64,000 nucleotides of DNA from Pseudochelatococcus lubricantis (GTDB lineage Bacteria > Pseudomonadota > Alphaproteobacteria > Rhizobiales > Beijerinckiaceae): contig NZ_JBHLXC010000001.1 in NCBI RefSeq assembly GCF_042432495.1, positions 1 through 64,000 on the forward strand, read 5' to 3'. Every line of letters begins with the position of its first letter. Positions within the stretch are counted from its first letter, which is position 1. The position numbers and the translations under genes were made by a program. The notes under the pieces are model-generated. The model had not been told where the DNA came from, did not search any database, and saw only the letters and a program-made list of their open reading frames with translations. Positions 27,119 to 35,866 of this stretch are shown piece after piece.

Positions 27119-28129
27119 ATGAAAATGAAAGCGCTCGTTGTCGCTGCCGCCCTGACGCTCGCGGGCGGTGCGGCACAGGCACAGCAGATGGTCTTCACCT
27201 CGTGGGGCGGCACGACACAGGACGCCCAGACCAAGTACTGGGCGAAGCCCCTGACCGAAGCCACCGGCATTGCCGTGGTGCAGGATGGCCCAACCGACTA
27301 CGGCAAGATCAAGGCGATGGTCGAGGCCAACGCCGTTTCGTGGGATGTGGCCGATGTGGAGTTCGACTGGGCGCTTCAGGCCGGCCAGAAAGGGCTTCTT
27401 GAGCCGCTCGATTTCACCGTGATCGACCGGGCGCAGCTCGATCCGCGTTTCGTTTCGGATTATGCGGTGGGGTCGTTCTACTATTCCTTCGTTCTGGGCT
27501 ACAACTCCGCCGCTTTCCCCGGCGAAAAGCCCGCGACGCTGGCCGATCTGTTCGACACCAAGAAGTTTCCCGGCAAGCGCACCTTCTACAAATGGTCCGC
27601 CCCCGGTGTGATCGAGGCGGCGCTTCTGGCCGACGGCGTCAAGCCCGAGGATCTCTACCCGCTGGATATGGAGCGGGCTTTCGCCAAGCTCGACACGATC
27701 AAGAAAGACATCATCTGGTGGGAGGGCGGCGCGAAGAGCCAGCAATTGCTGGCGTCCGGCGAGGCGCCGATCGGCTTTTTCTGGAACGGGCGCGTGGCGG
27801 CGCTTCAGGCTGACGGCATGAACATCGGCATAAGCTGGGATCAGAACATCACCGCAGCCGACGCGCTCGTCGTGCCGAAAGGCACCAAGAACAAGGAAGC
27901 CGCGATGCGGTTCATCGCCGCCGCCACCGCCGCCAAGGCACAGGCCGACTTCGCGGCCGACACGGGCTATGCGCCCATCAACACGGGGTCGGCCGCGCTG
28001 ATGAAGCCTGATGTCCGCGCGACCCTTCCCGACCAGCAGAACGCCTTGCAGATCAACGCCGACATGGCCTACTGGGCCGCGCATCGCGATGAGATCGGCA
28101 ACCGCTGGTATGCCTGGCAGGCGCGCTGA
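27119..28129 (+). CDS. ABC transporter substrate-binding protein, PotD/opine type
   Basis: A 336-aa periplasmic binding protein (bacterial extracellular solute-binding family 1/8) with a Sec signal peptide (AGGAAQAQQ, cleavage about residue 21). The mature start MVFTSWGGTTQDAQTKYW is typical of putrescine/spermidine and opine binders. GGAGG lies eight bases before the chosen ATG; an upstream in-frame ATG is less well placed. It heads a binding protein, permease, permease, ATPase operon that probably imports the substrate of the oxidative genes upstream. Confidence 0.88.
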   Translation: MKMKALVVAAALTLAGGAAQAQQMVFTSWGGTTQDAQTKYWAKPLTEATGIAVVQDGPTDYGKIKAMVEANAVSWDVADVEFDWALQAGQKGLLEPLDFTVIDRAQLDPRFVSDYAVGSFYYSFVLGYNSAAFPGEKPATLADLFDTKKFPGKRTFYKWSAPGVIEAALLADGVKPEDLYPLDMERAFAKLDTIKKDIIWWEGGAKSQQLLASGEAPIGFFWNGRVAALQADGMNIGISWDQNITAADALVVPKGTKNKEAAMRFIAAATAAKAQADFAADTGYAPINTGSAALMKPDVRATLPDQQNALQINADMAYWAAHRDEIGNRWYAWQAR

Positions 28130-28147
28130 AACCCGTCTTCGACACCT

Positions 28148-28173
28148 GCCCGAAGGCCTTGCGGCCTTCGGGC
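28148..28173 (+). terminator. strong stem-loop between binding protein and permease genes
   Basis: Eleven-base perfect arms (GCCCGAAGGCC and GGCCTTCGGGC) with a TTGC loop lie 19 bp after the binding-protein stop. No T-run follows. A 3'-end-protecting or attenuating hairpin would raise binding-protein output relative to permeases, as known for malE-malF. Confidence 0.7.
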
Positions 28174-28206
28174 GACATGCCGGCGCGATCGGGAGGAAAT
28201 ATCGCT

Positions 28207-29061
28207 ATGAGCATCATCCGCCTGGCTTTGCCCAACCGGGGGCGCGGGGGCTCGGGCCTGGCGCTGGCCATGCCGGCGGTCCTGCTTCTTCTGGCATTTT
28301 TCGTGATACCTGTGGCCATGCTTCTGCTGCGCTCGATCACGGAGCCTGAACCGGGCCTGCAGAACTACGCCGCGCTGGTCGGGTCGCCGACTTACGCCAA
28401 GGTTTTCCTGAATACGTTTTTCGTCGCCGGGATCGTGACGCTGATCACCGTGCTGATCGCCTTTCCGGTGGCCTGGGCGCTGACGATCATGCCCCGTCCC
28501 TGGGCCGCCGTCATCTTCGCGATCATCATCCTGTCGATGTGGACCAACCTTCTGGCGCGCACCTATGCATGGATGGTGCTGTTGCAGCAGACGGGACTCA
28601 TCAACCGGATTCTGATCTCCATCGGCATCATCGACCAGCCACTGCAACTGACCAACAATCTGATCGGCGTGACCATCGGCATGGTCTACATCATGCTGCC
28701 CTTCATGATCCTGCCGCTTCTGGGCGTGATCCGGAAGATCGATCCGTCCATTCTTCAGGCGGCCGCGCTGTGCGGCGCGACGAGGTGGCAGGCGCTGACC
28801 AGGGTCCTGCTGCCGCTTGCGACGCCCGGCATCGCCTCCGGCGGGCTGATGGTCTTCGTCATGTCGCTGGGCTACTTCGTTACCCCCTCTCTGCTCGGCG
28901 GCACGGCCAACATGATGCTGGCCGAACTCATCGCCCAGCAGGTGCAGAGCCTTGTGAACTGGGGCATGGGCGGCGCGGCGGCCTTCATCCTGCTCGTCGT
29001 CACGCTCGGTCTCTATGCCGTGCAACTGCGGTTCTTCGAAGCCAGAGAGGGGACGCGCTGA
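28207..29061 (+). CDS. ABC transporter permease, PotB type
   Basis: A 284-aa inner-membrane permease with about six transmembrane helices, starting with one at about residues 17-38. The EAA-like coupling loop appears as LQAAALCGATRWQALTRVLL near residue 180-200. The ATG eight bases or so after GGGAGGAAAT is chosen over an earlier ATG. Its stop shares bases with the next permease start (TGATG). Together they form the translocation channel of the PotD-type importer. Confidence 0.87.
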   Translation: MSIIRLALPNRGRGGSGLALAMPAVLLLLAFFVIPVAMLLLRSITEPEPGLQNYAALVGSPTYAKVFLNTFFVAGIVTLITVLIAFPVAWALTIMPRPWAAVIFAIIILSMWTNLLARTYAWMVLLQQTGLINRILISIGIIDQPLQLTNNLIGVTIGMVYIMLPFMILPLLGVIRKIDPSILQAAALCGATRWQALTRVLLPLATPGIASGGLMVFVMSLGYFVTPSLLGGTANMMLAELIAQQVQSLVNWGMGGAAAFILLVVTLGLYAVQLRFFEAREGTR

Positions 29062-29861
29062 TGCTTCTCGATTTTCGCAAGCTCGGCGCATGGAAGTGGG
29101 CGCTTTCGGCGATCTGCGGGCTGATGACGCTGTTCCTGCTCCTGCCGATCCTTTTCATCGTGGCCCTGTCCTTCGGCAGTTCTCGCTGGCTCATCTTTCC
29201 ACCGCCGGGCTGGACCTTGCGCTGGTATGAGGAGCTTTTCGCCGATCCGCGCTGGATAGACGCGGCGATGACCTCGGCCAAGATCGCGGTCATCGTCATG
29301 GTGCTGTCGGTGGTGCTGGGCCTGCTGGTGTCGCTGGCGCTGGTGCGCGGGCGTTTCCGGGGCAGGGCGGTGCTGCGCGCCTTCTTCCTCACGCCGATGG
29401 TCCTGCCGGTGATCATCGTCGCGGTGGCGCTTTACGCGGCCTTTCTGCGGCTGGGGCTCAGCGGCACGCTCGTGGGCTTCGTGATCGCCCATCTGGTGGT
29501 GGCGCTGCCGTTTTCGATCATTACCATTTCGGGCGCGCTGGAAACCTTCGATCCCGCCATTGAGGACGCCGCCATCCTCTGCGGCGCGAGCCCGTGGGAG
29601 GCGCGTCTGCGCGTGACCATGCCGTGCATCAGCCACGGCCTGTTCTCGGCGGCCATCTTCTCGTTCCTCATTTCATGGGACGAGGTGGTGCTGGCGATCT
29701 TCATGGCCTCGCCCTCGCTCCAGACGCTGCCGGTCAAGGTGTGGACCACGCTCAGGCAGGACCTGACACCGGTGATCGCCGCGGCCTCCACGCTTCTCAT
29801 CGCGCTGACGGTGCTTCTGATGGTCATCGCCGCCCTGATCCGCAAAGGTAAAGCAAGATGA
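29061..29861 (+). CDS. ABC transporter permease, PotC type
   Basis: A 266-aa inner-membrane permease, the second subunit of the same channel. The coupling loop reads IEDAAILCGASPWEARLRVTM near residue 165-185. It begins MLLDFRKLGAWKWALSAIC and the first membrane segment follows directly. The gene overlaps the ATPase gene by ATGA. Confidence 0.87.
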   Translation: MLLDFRKLGAWKWALSAICGLMTLFLLLPILFIVALSFGSSRWLIFPPPGWTLRWYEELFADPRWIDAAMTSAKIAVIVMVLSVVLGLLVSLALVRGRFRGRAVLRAFFLTPMVLPVIIVAVALYAAFLRLGLSGTLVGFVIAHLVVALPFSIITISGALETFDPAIEDAAILCGASPWEARLRVTMPCISHGLFSAAIFSFLISWDEVVLAIFMASPSLQTLPVKVWTTLRQDLTPVIAAASTLLIALTVLLMVIAALIRKGKAR

Positions 29862-30946
29862 CAACACCCTTTCTGCATATCAACGGCCTCCGCAAGGTCT
29901 ACGGCAATGTGGTCGCCACCGACCATGTCGAGCTTGCTATCTCGAAGGGCGAATTCATGACCTTCCTCGGCCCGTCGGGCTCGGGAAAGTCGACCACACT
30001 CTATATTCTTGCGGGCTTTCAGGACCCCACCGCCGGCGACATCCTGCTGCAGGGCCGCTCGTTGCTGTCGACGCCGTCGCACAAGCGCAACATCGGCATG
30101 GTTTTCCAGCGTTACACGCTGTTTCCGCATCTCAGCGTGGGCGAGAACGTCGCTTTCCCGCTGCGCGTGCGCCGCGCCGGCAAGGACGAGATCGACCGGA
30201 AGGTGAAGAAGGCGCTCAAGCTCGTGCGTCTCGACGGGTTCGAGGATCGGATGCCTGCCAACATGTCTGGCGGCCAGCAGCAGCGCGTCGCCCTGGCGCG
30301 GGCGCTGGTCTACGATCCGCCTGTGCTGTTGATGGACGAGCCGCTTTCGGCGCTGGACAAGAAGCTGCGCGAGGAAATCCAGTTCGAGATCCGCCGGATC
30401 CATCAGGAAACCGGGGTCACGATCCTCTACGTCACCCATGATCAGGAGGAGGCATTACGGCTGTCCGACCGGATCGCCATCTTCAACAAGGGCAAGATCG
30501 AGCAGGTCGGCACCGGGCCGGAGCTTTACGCTAACCCGGCCACGCATTTCGTCGCCGACTTCATCGGCGACAGTGCGTTTCTGGGCGGCGAGCTGGCCGC
30601 TGTCGCCGACGACCGGGCTACCCTGCGCTTCGCCGACGGTGAGGTGCTGGCGGGGGTTCCGCTGCATGGAACGGGAACGGCGGGAGACAAGGCCGAGCTG
30701 ATGTTGCGGCCGGAGCGGATCGAGCTGGCTGCCGGTCCCGGACGCGAGGGCGCGACGCTGCCGGTCGTTGTAGAGGATGTCACCTTCCTTGGCAACAACA
30801 GCACCGTCACCGCCCGCACCGGTTGGGGCGACGCGCTGACGGTGCGTTTGAACTTCGGCCATCCGATGATCGGCTCCGTCGCGCGCGGCGACAGGCTGCA
30901 CGTGCAGTGGCAGCCCAAAGATGCTCACGTTTTTGTAAAGCCATAA
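29858..30946 (+). CDS. ABC transporter ATP-binding protein, PotA type
   Basis: A 362-aa ATPase. It has Walker [10 protein letters not shown] (near residue 38), Q-loop [10 protein letters not shown], signature [15 protein letters not shown], Walker [12 protein letters not shown] and switch histidine [12 protein letters not shown]-terminal TOBE regulatory domain spans about residues 270-362 ([10 protein letters not shown]). The length and TOBE domain are as in PotA. It energises the PotD-type importer encoded upstream. Confidence 0.9.
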   Translation: MTTPFLHINGLRKVYGNVVATDHVELAISKGEFMTFLGPSGSGKSTTLYILAGFQDPTAGDILLQGRSLLSTPSHKRNIGMVFQRYTLFPHLSVGENVAFPLRVRRAGKDEIDRKVKKALKLVRLDGFEDRMPANMSGGQQQRVALARALVYDPPVLLMDEPLSALDKKLREEIQFEIRRIHQETGVTILYVTHDQEEALRLSDRIAIFNKGKIEQVGTGPELYANPATHFVADFIGDSAFLGGELAAVADDRATLRFADGEVLAGVPLHGTGTAGDKAELMLRPERIELAAGPGREGATLPVVVEDVTFLGNNSTVTARTGWGDALTVRLNFGHPMIGSVARGDRLHVQWQPKDAHVFVKP

Positions 30947-30949
30947 GCG

Positions 30950-31200
30950 ATGCAACTGAACGATCCGAGCCTGCTCTGTACGGATGCCCATGTCGGGGCA
31001 CGTCGTGCTCCGGAGCCGCTCGCGGACGTAACGACTGCACCCGCGCGGACGAGCGAGGAGCGCGCCGCCACAATACCGGGCTGATCTCCATGGAACTTGC
31101 GCCTTTCGGCGGCATCAAGCAATCCGGCCTTGGGCGCGAAGGCTCGCATTACGGGATCGAGGATTATCTGGAGCTGAAAGACGCCTGCCTCTCGATATGA
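30950..31200 (+). pseudogene. gabD: collapsed succinate-semialdehyde dehydrogenase (gabD) remnant
   Basis: The first codons ([16 protein letters not shown]) match the N-terminus of GabD. An internal scrap, [17 protein letters not shown], resembles the VLADVT..REE region. From 31072, in another frame, [20 protein letters not shown] and [15 protein letters not shown] are the GabD C-terminus. A normal gene is about 1450 bp; here about 250 bp remain, with loss of the catalytic domain and a frame change. It sits directly after the importer operon, where an intact gabD would have completed an amine/aminobutyrate pathway. Confidence 0.78.
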
Positions 31201-31303
31201 GCGCGTCACAGGCATCAAGGACCGGGGAGATTTGGCCTTCGGCCGAGCGCGCGCATGTGCGGAAAACGCTCCCTGGCTCATGTTGTTATCTCATGGCAAT
31301 GAC

Positions 31304-31318
31304 AACCTGAGACAGGTT
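31304..31318 (+). terminator. weak terminator-like hairpin
   Basis: AACCTG and CAGGTT arms with a 3-base loop are followed by TT. This could end transcripts running through the gabD remnant on the plus strand. Confidence 0.3.
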
Positions 31319-31341
31319 TTGATATTGAACGAATGCTTGTC

Positions 31342-31363
31342 GATTAAATGATTTCATTTAATC
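31342..31363. terminator. A+T-rich perfect inverted repeat between convergent units
   Basis: Ten-base perfect arms GATTAAATGA and TCATTTAATC around TT lie 10 bp beyond the stop of the minus-strand TetR gene. It may act as a terminator for that gene, although the stem is A+T-rich. A regulator site is the alternative. Confidence 0.4.
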
Positions 31364-31373
31364 AGAACGTTCT

Positions 31374-32018
31374 CTACGGAAAAATGGTCCGAAACCAGAT
31401 CTGGCTGACGACCTGTGTCGCGTCATCGACGGGTAACAGCTTCTCGTCATCTGCCGGATGCGCATACCATACATAGGCGGATTGCTCGGTCATCGACGCC
31501 AAGGCTTCGAGAGACGTCCTGACGGGCCTCCCGCTGATCTCGGTTATGCCATGGTCGCGGCGCAATGCGGCGGCTACGCGGACTATATGACTTTCCCGCA
31601 TATACCACCACATTTTATTGTACCGTTTATCTACCATCGTTGCTTCGATGAAGGCGCGCATGACCTTGCGGTGAGTAAGGTAGTGCGACAGGTACCCGTG
31701 ATTGGATTCCAGAATCGTTTCATAGGGGGCGGTGCGAAACGTGTACCGGCCGTTGCCGCGGCTGGCCGCGTAAAGCTCGCCATGAATGCCGTGGATGATA
31801 GCCAGGAAGACATCATCCTTGTTGTCGAAATAGCGGTACAGCGCACCCATCGACAGATCGGCCTTCTCCGCCAGGTCGCTCATGCGCATGGAGACATATC
31901 CTGCGTCGCCAAAGACTTCGCGGCCGCTCTCAAGGATACGCGCCAGTGTGGCTCGCCCTTTGGGCGTGGTGGGTTGCGGCAGGTTCGGTTCTGCTGGTTT
32001 TTCCATCGTTCCAGACAT
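31374..32018 (-). CDS. TetR family transcriptional regulator
   Basis: A 214-aa repressor. The helix-turn-helix (about residues 24-70) includes MSDLAEKADLSMGALYRYFDNKDDVFL; the C-terminal domain is divergent and Trp/Tyr-rich (MWWYMRESH, SAYVWYAH), suggesting an aromatic or acyl-CoA ligand. It is divergent from the hydrolase/SDR/amidase operon, which it probably represses. An alternative start four codons in has a better Shine-Dalgarno (GGAACG). Confidence 0.85.
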   Translation of the reverse strand: MSGTMEKPAEPNLPQPTTPKGRATLARILESGREVFGDAGYVSMRMSDLAEKADLSMGALYRYFDNKDDVFLAIIHGIHGELYAASRGNGRYTFRTAPYETILESNHGYLSHYLTHRKVMRAFIEATMVDKRYNKMWWYMRESHIVRVAAALRRDHGITEISGRPVRTSLEALASMTEQSAYVWYAHPADDEKLLPVDDATQVVSQIWFRTIFP

Positions 32019-32025
32019 TTAAAAA

Positions 32026-32037
32026 AGTGACATCACT
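32026..32037. promoter_or_regulatory. candidate TetR operator
   Basis: AGTGACATCACT is an inverted repeat (arms AGTGA/TCACT) just upstream of the TetR start in the region divergent from the hydrolase operon. It is shorter than most TetR sites, so it is only a candidate. Confidence 0.4.
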
Positions 32038-32127
32038 CTTGTTTTTATGTGGCAGTTAGCATAGGCTCAACCCAATCAAAGGACAACCGACGATGATGAA
32101 CATCGCGGGGGAATCGGGACAAATGCC

Positions 32128-32976
32128 ATGGTGCTTTTATCTGCCTCGGAAGCCGCGTCGTGCGCTTCCGAAAAGGGAGCCGTATTGCTGGGCGATATAT
32201 CCGTTGCCTTCAAACGCTTTGGCGAAGGGCAACCCGTCATATTCGTTCATGGCCTGGCTGAAGACAAGGAAAGCTGGTCGGGGGTCGTGGCGCGCCTGCC
32301 CCGGGGTATCCGCGCTCATCTGCTCGATCTGCGCGGACATGGAGGCTCCACTGTCGGAGAGGGAAACGGAACCGTATCCCAGCTTGCCGGTGATCTCACG
32401 GCCTATCTGGAAGAGGTGACGGGGCCCGCCGCCTGCGTCGGCTTCTCGTTGGGCGGAGTGGTGGCTCTGGAGGCCGCCTTGCAGCGCCCGGATCTGGTTC
32501 GCCGCGCCATCGTCATCGGCGCGTCGAGCAAGGTAGGGCGCGCCGCGGCGGGCTTTTTCGAGGCGCGCATCCAGCAGGCCATGTCGGATATCGACGGGTT
32601 TCGCCGCGCACTCGCGGAGGATACGGACGCGCAGGTCGTGTGCAACCGGCAGGATGTTGCGGCCATTGCCGCCCGTCGGATTGCCGCCGTGGGCGATGGT
32701 GCCGGTTATGTCAACGCGGCGCGCGCCATGGTGGGGCTGGCAGCCGTGTCTATGACCGAAAGGCTGCGCGACATTCGGGTGCCGGTCCACATCATCCAGG
32801 GTGAAAACGATGTCTTCTGTCCGCTAAAGGCGGCACAGATCATGCGCGATGCCATGCCGGACGCAGGCTACACCAATATCCCCGACGCCGGGCACCTGAT
32901 CGCAGCTGATCAGCCCGATTTGTTGGCCCGGGAACTGTCCCGCTTGATCATTCAAAAGCATGGGAGAAGCAGATGA
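32128..32976 (+). CDS. alpha/beta hydrolase
   Basis: A 282-aa alpha/beta-fold hydrolase. The nucleophile is S107 in GFSLGG, the acid D228 in QGENDVF and the base H256 in DAGHLI. HGLAEDKESW forms the oxyanion region. Its end overlaps the SDR gene by four bases (ATGA). Candidate activities are lactonase, esterase or C-C hydrolase on a ring-cleavage product. It is not closely similar by eye to the hydrolase in the GntR operon. Confidence 0.86.
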   Translation: MVLLSASEAASCASEKGAVLLGDISVAFKRFGEGQPVIFVHGLAEDKESWSGVVARLPRGIRAHLLDLRGHGGSTVGEGNGTVSQLAGDLTAYLEEVTGPAACVGFSLGGVVALEAALQRPDLVRRAIVIGASSKVGRAAAGFFEARIQQAMSDIDGFRRALAEDTDAQVVCNRQDVAAIAARRIAAVGDGAGYVNAARAMVGLAAVSMTERLRDIRVPVHIIQGENDVFCPLKAAQIMRDAMPDAGYTNIPDAGHLIAADQPDLLARELSRLIIQKHGRSR

Positions 32977-33734
32977 GCGATAGGAAGGTCGCAATAGTTA
33001 CCGCCGCCGCCGGTGCGGGTATAGGCTCGGCCGTGGCCCGCCAGCTCGCCGCGGACGGCATGCAAGTCGTGATCACCGACCTGCACGAAGGGCGTATGAC
33101 CAAACTCTCCGAGGAGTTGTCGCAGGTCTCCGGGGTGGAGTGCCCGTCCTACAAGCTGGATGTCAGCGATCATGCCGAGGTCGAGGCGGTATTCGGCGCG
33201 GTGGCCGACCGTTTGGGACGGATCGATGTCCTCGTCAACAACGCCGGCTGGTCCAAGATCGAACCCGTTGCCGAGATGTCCCTCGACACCTGGCAACGGT
33301 GCCTTGCCATTGACCTAACCGGGACATTCAGCTGCATGCGCTTCGCGCTGCCGCACATGATCGCTGCCCGCTCGGGGGCGATCGTCAACATCTCGTCGAT
33401 TTCCGGTTGGGAAATGACCACCGAGCACGGCGCGGCCTACTCCGCGGCCAAGGCGGGCGTCATGGCGCTGACCCGTGTGGCCGCAGCCGAGAACGGCAAG
33501 CATGGCATTCGCGTCAACGCCATCGCGCCAGGGCTGATCTACAACGACTTCCTGCGCCGCATTTATCCCGACGAATTTTTCGACAGTTATCTCGAAAAGA
33601 AGGCAGTCGTTAACCGGCTCGGCCGCCCTGAGGACATAGCGCATCTTGTGTCGTTCCTCGTCGATGACGTTAAAGCGGGATATATTACTGGAGAAACATA
33701 TGGTGTGAGCGGCGGAGTGCATCCGCATGCTTGA
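32973..33734 (+). CDS. SDR family oxidoreductase
   Basis: A 253-aa NAD(P)-dependent short-chain dehydrogenase/reductase. The dinucleotide motif is TAAAGAGIG (residues 10-18, a TGxxxGIG variant with the first Gly as Ala). NNAG lies near residue 90, catalytic Ser in NISSISG and YSAAK with Tyr and Lys near residues 155-159. D36 after the second strand suggests NAD(H) preference. It overlaps the amidase gene by eight bases. Confidence 0.88.
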   Translation: MSDRKVAIVTAAAGAGIGSAVARQLAADGMQVVITDLHEGRMTKLSEELSQVSGVECPSYKLDVSDHAEVEAVFGAVADRLGRIDVLVNNAGWSKIEPVAEMSLDTWQRCLAIDLTGTFSCMRFALPHMIAARSGAIVNISSISGWEMTTEHGAAYSAAKAGVMALTRVAAAENGKHGIRVNAIAPGLIYNDFLRRIYPDEFFDSYLEKKAVVNRLGRPEDIAHLVSFLVDDVKAGYITGETYGVSGGVHPHA

Positions 33735-35124
33735 CAGGAACGACATTTTCGTCGGCGCTGCCCCCTCGGCCTGCAGTCTATTGGGCGCTTTCCGGCGCCG
33801 TGATCTCTCGCCGGTCGAAGTTGCCGGTGCGTCGCTGGAACGGATCCGCGATTGCGACGACACGCTCAAGGCCATGGTGCTCGTGCTCGACCAACTTGCG
33901 CTGACCCAGGCGAGGCAGGCCGAGGACGCATGGCGGACGGGGGATTCGGCGCCGCTGGCCGGCGTTCCGATCACCATCAAGGACACCTTCGATATCGCGG
34001 GATCCGTCACCACGCGGGGGTCGCTGATACACAGTCGACACCGCGCCTTCGAGGACAGCGGTGCCGTGCGGCGGTTGCGCGCCGCGGGGGCGGTTTTTGT
34101 CGGGAAGACCAACACGGCCGAGTTCGGCCAGTCCGCCACCTGCGAGAACCGTCTCCCGCAGGTCACCCGCAACCCGTGGAATCTGCGCGCGACACCGGGA
34201 GGCTCAAGCGGCGGGGCGGCTGTGTCGGTGGCGGCGGGATATGTGCCGCTGGCGCTCGGCGCCGACGGCGGCGGCTCCATCCGCATCCCCGCCGCCATGA
34301 CAGGCATCTTCGGCTTTAAACCGAGTTACGGGCTTTGCGCCGACGAGGGCGGCTTCCGGGCCATGAGCGAGTTCGCCTGTGCCGGCCCCATGTCGCACGA
34401 GGTTGCCGATGCGCGGCTCTTCCTGTCGGTTCTCGCGGACAAGGATTTGCCGCGCCAAAGCGTTCGTGAAGCGTTGCGCATCGGACTGTGCGTTTCGCCC
34501 GACGATCATCCCGTGGATCCCGGTATCCGCGCGGCAGTGGTGAAGGCGGCCGCCGCTCTCCGTGATCTCGGGCATGAGGTCGAGGAGATCGATCTGGATC
34601 TGCGCGGCTGGGATGAAGTGTTCAATGCTCTGGTTCTGGCTGAGGAATGGCGCGAACGCGGGTTCATGCTCGATTATTGCGGCGACGACCTGAGCGACTA
34701 CGCGCTGGCGAGCTTGCGCGCCGCGACGAGCCTGAGCGTCGAGCAGGTTGCTGCGGCGCGCAGCCGGCACGCCGGGTACCGAGCACGCATTGCCGGGCTG
34801 TTCGACGGGTTCGATGTCCTGCTGACGCCGGCAACCGCCTCGCCGGCGTTTACTATCGGAGCGCGCCCGCGTGAGATCGACGGGCAGAGGGTCAGCGGCC
34901 TTTGGGGGGCGTTTCCTTTCACCAGCCCGTTCAACGTCGGGGGAAATCCGGCGGCGGCGATCCCCTGTGATACGACCGGCGGGCTGCCGGTTTCGGTCCA
35001 GCTCGTCGGGCGCGCCGGGCAGGATGGGCCGCTCCTCGATCTAGCGGAGGATCTGGAGGAGGCGTTGACGTTCGGCGAGCGGATCGCGGCACTGCAGTTC
35101 ACAGGGCGGGTCGGGAATGGATGA
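33727..35124 (+). CDS. amidase signature family hydrolase
   Basis: A 465-aa amidase of the Ser-cisSer-Lys family. The triad is K85 (PITIKDTFD), cis-S160 (GGSSGG) and nucleophile S184 (DGGGSIRIPA). It would hydrolyse an amide or urea bond in the cytoplasm. GatA of the tRNA amidotransferase shares this signature, but gatB and gatC are absent and the setting is catabolic. Overlaps with both neighbours place it in the TetR-controlled operon and suggest an amide or lactam substrate. Confidence 0.87.
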   Translation: MLDRNDIFVGAAPSACSLLGAFRRRDLSPVEVAGASLERIRDCDDTLKAMVLVLDQLALTQARQAEDAWRTGDSAPLAGVPITIKDTFDIAGSVTTRGSLIHSRHRAFEDSGAVRRLRAAGAVFVGKTNTAEFGQSATCENRLPQVTRNPWNLRATPGGSSGGAAVSVAAGYVPLALGADGGGSIRIPAAMTGIFGFKPSYGLCADEGGFRAMSEFACAGPMSHEVADARLFLSVLADKDLPRQSVREALRIGLCVSPDDHPVDPGIRAAVVKAAAALRDLGHEVEEIDLDLRGWDEVFNALVLAEEWRERGFMLDYCGDDLSDYALASLRAATSLSVEQVAAARSRHAGYRARIAGLFDGFDVLLTPATASPAFTIGARPREIDGQRVSGLWGAFPFTSPFNVGGNPAAAIPCDTTGGLPVSVQLVGRAGQDGPLLDLAEDLEEALTFGERIAALQFTGRVGNG

Positions 35125-35866
35125 CCTGCGCGTCGAAACGCCGGGCGACGGCGTCCGCCTGCTCGTACTCTCCCGCGATGCGCGGCGCAATGCGCTCTCG
35201 CGCAAGCTGATCGGCGCGCTGCGCGACGCTGTCGCCGCAGCGCGGGTCGAGGGTTTGCGGGCCATCGTCATCGCTGCTGAGGGGCGTGTCTTCTCCGCCG
35301 GCGCGGATTTTGCGGAGCTGGACGGCAGCGTGGCGGATATCGCCTTCGACGAGGAGATGTCGGCGCTCACCGCGAGCCTGCGGGACAGCGCGCTGATTTC
35401 CGTTGTGGCGATCAACGGCGCATGTATCGGCGCGGGGCTCGACCTCGCACTCGCCTGCGACTTCAGGGTCGCCTCGCCCGATGCGATCTTCGCCCTTCCC
35501 GCGGTGCGGATGGGGATCCTCTACAATCCGCGGCGGCTGGCGCAGATACTGCCACGGATGAGCCATGCGGCCGCCACGCGGCTGCTGCTGCTCGCCGAGC
35601 GGCTGGACTGCACTGACGCCCGGATCGGCGGGATCGTCACCCATGTCGCGGATCGGCCGGGTGCGGATGCGGTGCGCGAACGCGCGTTGGAAATCGCCGC
35701 AGCAGCGGTGGGGCTTCCCTCGCTCGCGCAGGAAGCAGCGAAGGCCTTCGTCGCATCGTGCGAAAGCCCCGATTTCAAGGTTGCGGATTGGGAGGCACGG
35801 CGGCTCGAACTGCTGGCTTCAGACCAGCGGCGAGAGGCGCTGGAGCAAGCAAGGACGAAAAAATGA
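35117..35866 (+). CDS. crotonase-superfamily protein lacking the hydratase glutamates
   Basis: A 249-aa enoyl-CoA hydratase/isomerase-fold protein. The CoA/oxyanion segments FSAGADFAEL and INGACIGAGLDLALACDFR are present. The two glutamates of classical hydratase (rat E144 and E164) are replaced: D109 in GAGLD and A129 in LPAVRMG. It is therefore unlikely to be a standard enoyl-CoA hydratase. Other crotonase reactions (isomerase, dehalogenase, C-C hydrolase) need different residues. Start and stop overlap or abut the amidase and MaoC genes. Confidence 0.83.
   Translation: MDDLRVETPGDGVRLLVLSRDARRNALSRKLIGALRDAVAAARVEGLRAIVIAAEGRVFSAGADFAELDGSVADIAFDEEMSALTASLRDSALISVVAINGACIGAGLDLALACDFRVASPDAIFALPAVRMGILYNPRRLAQILPRMSHAAATRLLLLAERLDCTDARIGGIVTHVADRPGADAVRERALEIAAAAVGLPSLAQEAAKAFVASCESPDFKVADWEARRLELLASDQRREALEQARTKK

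Noticed and set aside
33727..35124. Amidase gene as gatA of the Glu-tRNA amidotransferase
   Set aside because: gatB and gatC are absent and the gene is embedded in a catabolic operon with overlapping frames.
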